From contig JAGHBX010000404.1 of NCBI GenBank assembly GCA_021160785.1, forward strand, positions 1-12,231: DNA of 12,231 bases, given 5' to 3'. The DNA comes from Planctomycetota bacterium (GTDB lineage Bacteria; Planctomycetota; Phycisphaerae; Sedimentisphaerales; Anaerohalosphaeraceae). Shown here one piece after another: positions 1 to 6,729 of this stretch; position 1 is the stretch's first letter; each line of letters starts with the position of its first letter. A program made the translations under genes and the position numbers. The notes under the pieces are model-generated. The model made no database searches. It saw only the letters and a program-made list of their open reading frames with translations, and was not told the origin of the DNA.

Positions 1-1
1 G

Positions 2-187
2 GATGATCCTGAGATCGTAAAGCTGCGGATTCTTTGCCAGGACAGATTGCGACTCTGCGAAGAACATACGGCCAAGATCAATGAACTTCAGGCAGTTGTC
101 AAGGGCTTATGCGGCCCTTCGTGCTCTGGCTCATCGATGGCTCAAGATAATTCTGGCCATGAAACGTACAGGAAGTTGCTACAATGA
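2..187 (+). CDS. 3' end of an unrecognised gene (partial, enters from the left edge)
   Basis: The frame starting at base 2 is open for 61 codons to a TGA at 185-187; the gene begins outside the window. The visible C-terminus has a charged helical stretch (around LRILCQDRLRLCEEH and the following INELQAVVKGL) with heptad-like leucine, isoleucine and valine spacing that could form a short coiled coil. A polar tail (SCSGSSMAQDNSGHETYRKLLQ, trimmed here to its composition) follows. It converges on the GH92 gene, with 31 bases between the two stop codons and no clear terminator hairpin there. I do not recognise the family. Helical C-termini of this type occur in small regulators such as the MerR class, but nothing here is diagnostic. 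That it is coding is inferred only from the uninterrupted frame and the sensible residue composition. Confidence 0.45.
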   Translation, partial: DDPEIVKLRILCQDRLRLCEEHTAKINELQAVVKGLCGPSCSGSSMAQDNSGHETYRKLLQ

Positions 188-218
188 GGCCGTTTATGTC
201 AGTGATCAAAGGAGGCAT

Positions 219-3200
219 TTACTGAAATGTCCGGCGTAAAAAGCGGAATGCTGATTTTTTCCAGACTCCAGTTTGACATAGACCGTCTTCAATACCCCAT
301 TTCACATTTGGCTGTGGTCCCATCTTCAGCTTCAATATGCCACCGTCAACCAGTTCACTGTGGTAGAACCACGGCTTGTTCAGCGGTTTGCCGTCCAGCG
401 TTGCGGATTGTACATAGACATTGTCCGGCGAGTTGTTCTCGGTTTCTATGACAAAGCTCTTGTCCGGATAGTAGAACTGGTCCAGGTGAATCACAATGCG
501 ATCAAACAGGGGGGAGCCTATTTCATATATGGGCGTGGTCGAGCATCCACCATCCATTTGAAACAGACCTATAGCGCTCATAACGTACCAGGATCCCATC
601 TGGCCCTGGTCCTCATCGCCGGGATAGCCGTTGACCGGACCTGTCCCGTAATACCTATTCATTATTTCACGGGCCCACTTCTGAGTGAGACAGGGCTTCC
701 TGGAATAATTGAAAAGGTACGCGGCCTGCATGTTGGGTTGATTGCCATGGTTGATCGGGTACACAGCGAAGTTGTCGCCAGTTGCATTGAAGGCGGACCG
801 GCGGGACTTCACAAAGCCCTCATCCAATCTGTCGTTGAACTCGTCAAGCCCGATCAGATCGATCAGCCCATGGACATCCTGGGGAACGAAGAACGTGTAT
901 TGCCAGGCATTGCCTTCAACGAAACCTTTTGGTGAGTATGGTGAGAAGTCCTTAACCCACGAACCATCAGTGTGTCTCTGGCGCATATAGCCTACGGACG
1001 GATCGAATACGTTCTTATAATTGGCCGCCCGTTTCATGAAGTACTTGTAGTCGTCGTTCTTCCCGAGAGCTTTTGCCATCTGTGCCACACACCAGTCATC
1101 ATAGGCGTACTCAAGTGTATTGGAGACAGGACCTTTCTCGATAGGAACATAGCCCAGTTCCATATAGGGTGCCAACTGGCGATTTCCTACGTGGCCTCCC
1201 CCGGGATGTGGGCGACCGGGTGTCATCTGAACATGCCTTATGGCTTCATAAGCCTTCTCGATATCGTAGTCGCGAATTCCTGCCTGATAGGCAGCGACGA
1301 TAAGTGCGATCTCATGAGAGGCAACCATGATCGAGGAGTACTCCAGGCCTGCAGGACCTTTGGGAAGCCATCCGCCCTTGTCGTGGATTTCAAGCAGAGA
1401 GCGAACCCATTTGCTTGTGATGTCAGGCGTTGCGAGGTTCCAGAGCTGGTTAAGATTCCAGAAAGTGTTCCAGAATGCATCGCATCCAAAGACCGGTGAG
1501 TCCGGATCGGCCAGATGCTGCACCTTCTCGTACATATCGACGTACTTACCATTGACATCGCTGAGAATTGTACGGGCGCAATATGAGCGGTATAGATTTG
1601 TGTAGAATTTGACTCTGTCGGCATAAGTCCCGCCGTAGACCTCGATTTTGCCCAGCAGATTGTTCCACGTCTGCCGGGCTGCACCGCGAGCACGGTCAAA
1701 ATCCCAGGCGAAAGCAGATGTCTCGACATCAAGGTTTAACCTTGCCTGAGCGATGCTGACAAGCGATATCCCGGTCTTGACTCTGATAATCTCGCCTTCC
1801 TCGGTCGCGAAGTTCAAGAACGCTCCGATATCGCCCTTGCCGGTGATACTGTCAGTGTGTTGCCGTATTTCATCACCGAGCCAGCAGCCCATTGACTTGA
1901 ATGGCTTGTCGAAACGCGCGACGAAGTGGAGGGTGAATTCATTCCATGAGGCATATCGGCCGCTTCGCTGTCTGGAATAGCCTTCTATCTCATTGTCACT
2001 TACTTTGGTGATCTTCGCATCCAGTACAGTGTAACCGTACTCAGTAGGCGTTTCGAGGTCAAAGAGAATGCGAGCATCCTCGGTCCGTGGGAAGGTGAAT
2101 CTCATAAAGCCCGTGCGCGTAGTAGAAGTGAGTTCTGCTTTGATATCGTAGTCGTCCAAAGTAACGCCATAATAGCCGGGCGATGCTATCTCGTTGTTGT
2201 GACTGAAGCGGGAGCGATATCCCTTGTCAGGTTCTCTCTCCGAGCCCGGCTTAACCTTCAAGGGTCCGGTGGTTGGCATTACCAGTAGTCCTCCCATGGT
2301 CCATGAATGCAGGTGGCTGAAGCCTGCTATGTTCTCAATGAGATATTCGTACCCCGCTTTCCACTGCTGTTGCTGGTTGTCAGGCGACAGCTTGACCATC
2401 CCGAAGGGAGTAGACGGCCCTGGATAGAGCATCCACCGGGATGTTGCCGTGCCAAGGAAGGGATCCACCCAGTCGGCAGGCTGGCGCTCTTTTGCCGGCC
2501 CACGTGTGACCGTGTTCTTTGCGACTGTCTTGGAGTCCGTGTGTATCTCGACGCTCACAGTCTCTACGCTCTTGGCGATGGGAAGAGCAACCTCGATGGT
2601 CTGTTCCCCCTGTCTCAGCTTCAACGGCCTCGGTGGCAGACCCGTCACAACAAGGGTCTGAGCCTCAGGTTCTCCAATCTGCATTAGATCAAGCCACATC
2701 CGCTGAACGAGCCTGTCATTCTCGCGGTCGGCAAATGAATCGATGCGTACAGATCGCAACAGAGTCCCGGAACATTCGGCGAGCTTGACTGAGGTGGGTG
2801 TTTCGAGACCCAGCCAATCGTAGAGTATCCAGCTTCCTGAAAGCGTTGTGATAGTGATTTCGTTAAGACCCTCTCTGAGATGGGATGCGGGAAAATCGAT
2901 TGAGAAGCAATGTTCTTTCCCAGCGGAGGGATCGCCGAATATCGAGGCATCTGAGGCGCCCTTTGGAGGCAAATGATTGTAGTGTCTTCCGTTGATGTTG
3001 ATTTGCAGGGCTGGCGGATTGACGCTGTGTGTATCGACCAAGTCGAAGAGCAAACAGCATTGATCGGAAGATGAAACCGACTTGAGAGTGAAAAAAACTG
3101 TGAACGTGTGACGATCAGCGCCTGCCCAATGATCGTCAGGTCCGGGCTGTGCATAAGGCCAGTCCTGCTTCGGACTGGATCTGCTTATGATGTAGCAAGC

Positions 3201-3374
3201 GTCTGTACTGTATGCAGCGTACCCGTTCGGTCCATCGCGAAACTCGCTTGTATCGTTGTCGTCCTTTCCGATCTGCCACAAGAGTCCTGAATTTGCGTGT
3301 ACAGTGGACGGCGCCAAGAGAGCGATAGGAAGACAAATAATGAAAATGTTCAATTTCATGCGGTATGCAACCAT
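219..3374 (-). CDS. Secreted GH92 alpha-mannosidase with N-terminal rhamnogalacturonan-lyase-like module
   Basis: A 1051-residue secreted enzyme. Residues 1-28 are a Sec signal peptide ending near VHA. Residues about 30-195 resemble the beta-sandwich module of family 4 polysaccharide lyases (WQIGKDDNDTSEF; SWILYDWLGLETP), probably carbohydrate binding. The GH92 N-terminal domain runs from about 303 (VDPFLGT) to 560 and includes GFSHLHSWTMGG at 351-362. The (alpha/alpha)6 catalytic domain runs from about 565 to 1028. Known GH92 enzymes are calcium-dependent inverting exo-alpha-mannosidases. By motif, E820 in EGNAWQY is the likely general acid, and D920 and D922 in GDEDQGQM are the catalytic-base pair. 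An odd feature is FWNTFW at 634-639, where I recall WDTYR-like sequence in the family. The ATG at 3374 has GAGGAG 8 bases upstream; the in-frame ATG at codon 6 is less well placed. It is the last gene of the minus-strand cluster. Exact linkage specificity cannot be read from the sequence. Confidence 0.93.
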   Translation of the reverse strand: MVAYRMKLNIFIICLPIALLAPSTVHANSGLLWQIGKDDNDTSEFRDGPNGYAAYSTDACYIISRSSPKQDWPYAQPGPDDHWAGADRHTFTVFFTLKSVSSSDQCCLLFDLVDTHSVNPPALQININGRHYNHLPPKGASDASIFGDPSAGKEHCFSIDFPASHLREGLNEITITTLSGSWILYDWLGLETPTSVKLAECSGTLLRSVRIDSFADRENDRLVQRMWLDLMQIGEPEAQTLVVTGLPPRPLKLRQGEQTIEVALPIAKSVETVSVEIHTDSKTVAKNTVTRGPAKERQPADWVDPFLGTATSRWMLYPGPSTPFGMVKLSPDNQQQQWKAGYEYLIENIAGFSHLHSWTMGGLLVMPTTGPLKVKPGSEREPDKGYRSRFSHNNEIASPGYYGVTLDDYDIKAELTSTTRTGFMRFTFPRTEDARILFDLETPTEYGYTVLDAKITKVSDNEIEGYSRQRSGRYASWNEFTLHFVARFDKPFKSMGCWLGDEIRQHTDSITGKGDIGAFLNFATEEGEIIRVKTGISLVSIAQARLNLDVETSAFAWDFDRARGAARQTWNNLLGKIEVYGGTYADRVKFYTNLYRSYCARTILSDVNGKYVDMYEKVQHLADPDSPVFGCDAFWNTFWNLNQLWNLATPDITSKWVRSLLEIHDKGGWLPKGPAGLEYSSIMVASHEIALIVAAYQAGIRDYDIEKAYEAIRHVQMTPGRPHPGGGHVGNRQLAPYMELGYVPIEKGPVSNTLEYAYDDWCVAQMAKALGKNDDYKYFMKRAANYKNVFDPSVGYMRQRHTDGSWVKDFSPYSPKGFVEGNAWQYTFFVPQDVHGLIDLIGLDEFNDRLDEGFVKSRRSAFNATGDNFAVYPINHGNQPNMQAAYLFNYSRKPCLTQKWAREIMNRYYGTGPVNGYPGDEDQGQMGSWYVMSAIGLFQMDGGCSTTPIYEIGSPLFDRIVIHLDQFYYPDKSFVIETENNSPDNVYVQSATLDGKPLNKPWFYHSELVDGGILKLKMGPQPNVKWGIEDGLCQTGVWKKSAFRFLRRTFQ

Positions 3375-3422
3375 GTGCTTGGCTCCTCAATAATGAAGAC
3401 AGACAATTTAATTCCCAACAAG

Positions 3423-3436
3423 GCGGCTTTAGCCGC
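3423..3436. repeat. Short GC-rich hairpin in the GH92 leader
   Basis: GCGGCT and AGCCGC form a perfect 6-bp inverted repeat around TT, in the 113-base spacer between the 3488-4996 sulfatase and GH92. It could fold in the mRNA just ahead of GH92. No run of T follows on either strand, so it is not a convincing intrinsic terminator. An RNA-processing or repeat-derived origin is possible. The rest of the spacer (3375-3487) shows only the GH92 ribosome binding site and no convincing promoter. Confidence 0.35.
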
Positions 3437-3487
3437 GTCCGGTACAAAAATATATAGCTGCTTCAAATCATATCTCAATGTTAACAC

Positions 3488-4996
3488 TTAATCCTTGCTT
3501 TTGAGAATAATTAAAGGGGTCAGACCCCAATTTCGGTCTAAGGCTTTCGCGAGACGCCGGACGATTTGCGGCAGTTTCTCGGCAAGATCATTGTTCTCCA
3601 GTGGGTCCTGCTTGAGATCAAACAAAAGAAATCTTTCTTTCGAAGGTCTCTCGTCAGCCTTGTTCTTGTTATTTTTCTTCTTTGCCTGCCCACCTGAGTA
3701 CTTGATCAGTTTGTACCTGCCGTCGAAGACAAGCCGCCAGGAACCGAGTCCTGAACGAACGAGTTTTCGATGCTCGTCGGTCTTTCCTTCGAGCAGGGGT
3801 TTCAGCGAACGGCTGTCCATCTGCGCGGGCGCAGGCAATCCTGCATAATCCACAAAAGTCGCTGCAAGGTCCATCGTAGTCGTCGGGTCTTCGTAAACCT
3901 TTCCCCGGCTCACGCCCGGGCCGCTTATGACCAGCGGGACACCGACCGCGGGCTGCCAGGGAACACTCTTGCCCCAGCGGCTCTTATCGCCCAACATCTC
4001 ACCGTGGTCGCTCGAATAGACGATCAGCGTATTTTCATACTCGCCGCGCTTCTTCAACTCCTCAATATAAACACCCAACCAGCGGTCGATATTCTCGATC
4101 ATGGCCGAATAGTTCTGTCGAATCTCATTGTGTTTCGCGACGCCGATATTGGTGCTCCCATTGGGCGGCGGAAATTCCACACCCTTCCACCTGTCCTTCA
4201 TTCGTTTTGTGATGTCCATGGGCTCGTGCGGACCGTTGAAATTGATCTGCAGGAACCACGGCTTGCCCTTTGGCGCCTGCCGGATAAGCTCCAGCCCGTT
4301 TTGAGCGATCCAGTTATCGACATACGCCTCGTCCGGCAGGGCGGTAGGCTCTGTGCTTTTGTAGTTGCTGCGGCCGGCGAAATCATTGACATGAACCATC
4401 GCAAGCTTTCTGCCCTCCAGAAACGCCATGTAAGGCCCAACCGTCTTGCGTCGATACGCACCCACGCCGTCATGCTTGCCGCCGTTGTCTATGCCGTCGG
4501 AAAAACCCCAAAGATCGAGCTTGTCCTTGCCGCCGGCAACCTGCTTTCCATCCCTGCCCCAACTCTTGGACGGCTTGGCTAAATCGAACTTGCCGCATCC
4601 CGTCACGTGATAGCCCGACTCTCTCAGCAGCGTATAAAACGTGGTCTGCTCAACCGGATAATTCTGACCGTTCGACGCCACGCCGCACCGGTCATATTCC
4701 CTGCCCGACGCCAGACATGCTCGCGACGGTGCACACAACGGCGACGGACAAAGCGCATTGGCAAAGCGCACCCCGCCCCCGGCAAGCGCGTCGAGATTTG
4801 GCGTCCTTGCCGGCAGATCGGGATTCAAACCGAGCCAGTCAAAGCGATGCTGATCGGGAAAAAAGAACAGAATATTCGGCCGCTTGTCCGCCCGGGCATA
4901 GAGCCTTTGTCCGCAAACATCCGGCAAAGCAATCACCGCCGCCGTCAGACCGGCCGTCCTCAAAAACTCCCTGCGATTTAGTGATCGCATCTGCAT
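3488..4996 (-). CDS. Tat-exported sulfatase (CAPSR type)
   Basis: A 502-residue type I sulfatase that hydrolyses sulfate esters with a calcium ion and a formylglycine made from Cys. The N-terminus NRREFLRTAG plus a hydrophobic stretch is a Tat leader. Metal site: D48 and Q49 in FFPDQ, and D330 and H331 in SSDHGEMLG. The formylglycine core C88-A-P-S-R92 is intact; K136, H257 and K343 occupy the usual substrate or sulfate positions. Position 138, usually His in GKxH, is Asp here (GKFDL), probably a subtype feature. A Lys/Asn-rich insert (residues 439-447) precedes the C-terminal subdomain. The last 14 residues (NWGLTPLIILKSKD) are encoded partly by a dispersed palindromic repeat, so the original C-terminus was probably replaced. 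AAGGAG lies 7 bases before the ATG at 4996, favouring it over codon 3. The next sulfatase upstream ends 35 bases away, consistent with one mRNA. Substrate unknown. Confidence 0.9.
   Translation of the reverse strand: MQMRSLNRREFLRTAGLTAAVIALPDVCGQRLYARADKRPNILFFFPDQHRFDWLGLNPDLPARTPNLDALAGGGVRFANALCPSPLCAPSRACLASGREYDRCGVASNGQNYPVEQTTFYTLLRESGYHVTGCGKFDLAKPSKSWGRDGKQVAGGKDKLDLWGFSDGIDNGGKHDGVGAYRRKTVGPYMAFLEGRKLAMVHVNDFAGRSNYKSTEPTALPDEAYVDNWIAQNGLELIRQAPKGKPWFLQINFNGPHEPMDITKRMKDRWKGVEFPPPNGSTNIGVAKHNEIRQNYSAMIENIDRWLGVYIEELKKRGEYENTLIVYSSDHGEMLGDKSRWGKSVPWQPAVGVPLVISGPGVSRGKVYEDPTTTMDLAATFVDYAGLPAPAQMDSRSLKPLLEGKTDEHRKLVRSGLGSWRLVFDGRYKLIKYSGGQAKKKNNKNKADERPSKERFLLFDLKQDPLENNDLAEKLPQIVRRLAKALDRNWGLTPLIILKSKD
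3507..3534. repeat. Dispersed palindromic repeat, copy A (GGGGTCAGACCCC core)
   Basis: The 13-base core GGGGTCAGACCCC at 3516-3528 is a perfect palindrome around its central A, flanked by ATAATTAAA and AATTTC. A close copy lies at 9094-9119 in the same orientation: 24 of 26 aligned bases are identical, with one 2-base gap. A weaker relative lies at 8254-8278. This copy lies inside the 3' end of the sulfatase gene and encodes its NWGLTPLII tail. Short repeats of this core recur in many bacterial genomes and may be mobilised by REP-associated Y1 transposases; that is recollection, and no transposase is in the window. Confidence 0.75.
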
Positions 4997-5031
4997 AATT
5001 GCTCTCCTTATTTCCTGTCAGTATTTCAGGT

Positions 5032-6567
5032 TTAATCCCAGTATTGTTCCACCCGCTTCAGGAGTTCCGGGTACTTCTCATCCGTGTCGCCATATTTGTT
5101 CTTAAGGACGCCGAGTTGCCCTTTGATATCTTTCACCACCGACGCATAGATCGGCTTTCCGTACACATTCTGCAATTCGTGCGGATCTTTTTCGAGGTTA
5201 TACAACTCCCATCCGACGCCGGTCGGTTTCTTCTGAGCCCCCTTGACGCCTAATCCCAACCCGTAGAAGAAAATCAGCTTGTATCGCTTCGTCCGAATCC
5301 CCAGATGCGCAGGCCGAGAGCCGTGCAGCCAGTAACGATAGTACATCGCCTTTCGCCAGCCCGCGGGCGTTCGCCCGAGGAGGTTCGCCCGAAAACTCAC
5401 GCCTTGCATAGACTTAGCCTTCTCGGCCCCTGCATAATCCAGCATCAGCGGCGCAAAATCGATATTCAGCACCATATCCTCGCTCACCGACCCCGCCGCA
5501 ATCTCCCCGGGATACCGAACAATAAACGGCATCCGCAGCGACTCCTCAAAAATCCACCGCTTATCAATATAGTTGTGCTCGCCGAGAAAATACCCCTGGT
5601 CCGACGTGTAAATGACAACCGTCTCCCGCGCAAGCCCGTGGGCATCCAGGTACTTCAGCAGCCGTCCCACATTCTCGTCAATGCTCGCCACACAGCGAAG
5701 GTAATCCCGCACCAGTTTCTGGTACGCCGCCTTCTTGCGCTGCCGCGGTGTCATCCGCTTAGTCTCCAGCGTTCCCGTAGGATAGTTTTTTCGTTCCATT
5801 CGGCCCGCCATTGTCTCGATCATCAACCCGTATTCACGCGATCCGTCCGAACGATGCGACTTGTCTTCCCAAAGGCTCTCCGGCTCAGGAAACGTAACCC
5901 CATCATACAATGTCTTATGACGTTCGGCAAAATCCCACGGCTCATGACAGTTCTTGTAATGCGTCATCAGGCAAAACGGCTTGTCCGGATCGCGCCCTTT
6001 GAGCCACTTCAACGAAAGATCGGTGATGATATCCGTGGAGAATCCCTCATAGCGTTTCGACCCGCCGCCTTTTTCCTTAAGCACCGGATTATGATACTTC
6101 CCCTGTCCGGGCAATACGTTGTAATAGTCAAACCCCGTCGGCTCGGTCTTAAGGTGCCACTTGCCGATAACCGCCGTTTGATACCCCGCATCCTGAAGAA
6201 GCCCGCCGACGTGCACTTTTTTCGGATCGAGCGAGTCGGCCAGACCGTATACACCGTTGATATGGCTGTATTGTCCCGTAAGAATCGACGCCCGGCTGGG
6301 CACACAGATTGAGTTCGTACAGAAACAATTCTCCAATCGCATCCCCTCTTTCGCAATCCGGTCAATGTGCGGCGTGCGCCCATACTGCGACAGCCGCCGC
6401 TTATAACACCCTATCGTGTTCACACTGTGATCGTCGGACATGATAAACAGGATATTGGGCCGCCGCTGGGACCGATTCGCTCCGGCAGCCGGCCTCGGCA
6501 GACCAGGCATAATCACCGCCGCCGCAAACCCCCAGGCCCTTATAAAATCACGTCTCGTATAAGCCAT
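5032..6567 (-). CDS. Tat-exported sulfatase (CVPSR type, GlcNAc-6-sulfatase-like architecture)
   Basis: A 511-residue sulfatase. I place the start at the ATG at 6567, giving MAYTRRDFIRAWGF, a Tat leader. The frame stays open to an ATG at 6660, but those 31 extra codons run into the MITE-like element at 6596-6693 and read MGILPMIHGQDARV, an artefact. A weak GGGA lies 8 bases before 6567. Metal site: D45, D46, D323 and Q324 (TSDQGYFLGEH). Formylglycine core C88-V-P-S-R92; K136 and H138 in GKWH; H208; K336 in DKRWIFEES. SDQG..LGEH and DKR..EESLRMP recall the N-acetylglucosamine-6-sulfatase-like subfamilies, and the end (KDPHELQNVYG) matches the usual C-terminal subdomain. The 3488-4996 sulfatase starts 35 bases downstream and is probably co-transcribed. 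The exact sulfate position removed is not determinable here. Confidence 0.9.
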   Translation of the reverse strand: MAYTRRDFIRAWGFAAAVIMPGLPRPAAGANRSQRRPNILFIMSDDHSVNTIGCYKRRLSQYGRTPHIDRIAKEGMRLENCFCTNSICVPSRASILTGQYSHINGVYGLADSLDPKKVHVGGLLQDAGYQTAVIGKWHLKTEPTGFDYYNVLPGQGKYHNPVLKEKGGGSKRYEGFSTDIITDLSLKWLKGRDPDKPFCLMTHYKNCHEPWDFAERHKTLYDGVTFPEPESLWEDKSHRSDGSREYGLMIETMAGRMERKNYPTGTLETKRMTPRQRKKAAYQKLVRDYLRCVASIDENVGRLLKYLDAHGLARETVVIYTSDQGYFLGEHNYIDKRWIFEESLRMPFIVRYPGEIAAGSVSEDMVLNIDFAPLMLDYAGAEKAKSMQGVSFRANLLGRTPAGWRKAMYYRYWLHGSRPAHLGIRTKRYKLIFFYGLGLGVKGAQKKPTGVGWELYNLEKDPHELQNVYGKPIYASVVKDIKGQLGVLKNKYGDTDEKYPELLKRVEQYWD

Positions 6568-6595
6568 CGCAATTATCCCAGCAAACTTAAACTTA

Positions 6596-6693
6596 GAGCG
6601 TCTAACAAAATGAAATGATACACGGGCATCTTGCCCGTGTATCATGGGCAAGATGCCCATGCCACATAAAAACCCTCATTTTGTTAGAGGCTC
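6596..6693. mobile_element. MITE-like palindromic element with two nested hairpins
   Basis: The ends are 18-base inverted repeats (6596-6613 and 6676-6693, GAGCGTCTAACAAAATGA against GAGCCTCTAACAAAATGA) with one mismatch. TTA flanks both sides (6593-6595 and 6694-6696), a possible 3-base target duplication. Inside are a 14-bp perfect stem (ATGATACACGGGCA, 6615-6628, with 6632-6645, loop TCT) and an overlapping 8-bp stem (CATGGGCA, 6643-6650, with 6654-6661, loop AGA). The two stems share bases 6643-6645, so they compete there. Their central parts are reverse complements of each other. It has no coding capacity and lies in the 162-base spacer between two sulfatase genes, where it would be transcribed into the leader of the 5032-6567 gene. 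Confidence 0.8.
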
Positions 6694-6729
6694 TTAAAAC
6701 TCCACTCGCGGAAATTCACATGTAAAGGA

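Noticed and set aside
227..451. Plus-strand frame with a good-looking AAAGGAGG 11 bases upstream
   Set aside because: It lies entirely antisense to the GH92 3' end and its translation lacks protein-like features; the ribosome binding site resemblance is judged chance.
3423..3436. Intrinsic terminator between a sulfatase and GH92
   Set aside because: The stem is only 6 bp with a 2-base loop and no T-run follows on either strand.
5305..6312. 335-codon plus-strand frame, and similar long antisense frames at 3770-4582, 360-935 and 10785-11714
   Set aside because: They mirror strong sulfatase or GH92 genes; their composition (Arg/Pro/His-rich) is that of shadow frames and no motifs are seen.
6568..6660. 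N-terminal extension of the 5032-6567 sulfatase (31 codons starting MGILPM)
   Set aside because: It is a translation of the palindromic element and spacer, lacks a ribosome binding site, and would place the Tat motif internally.
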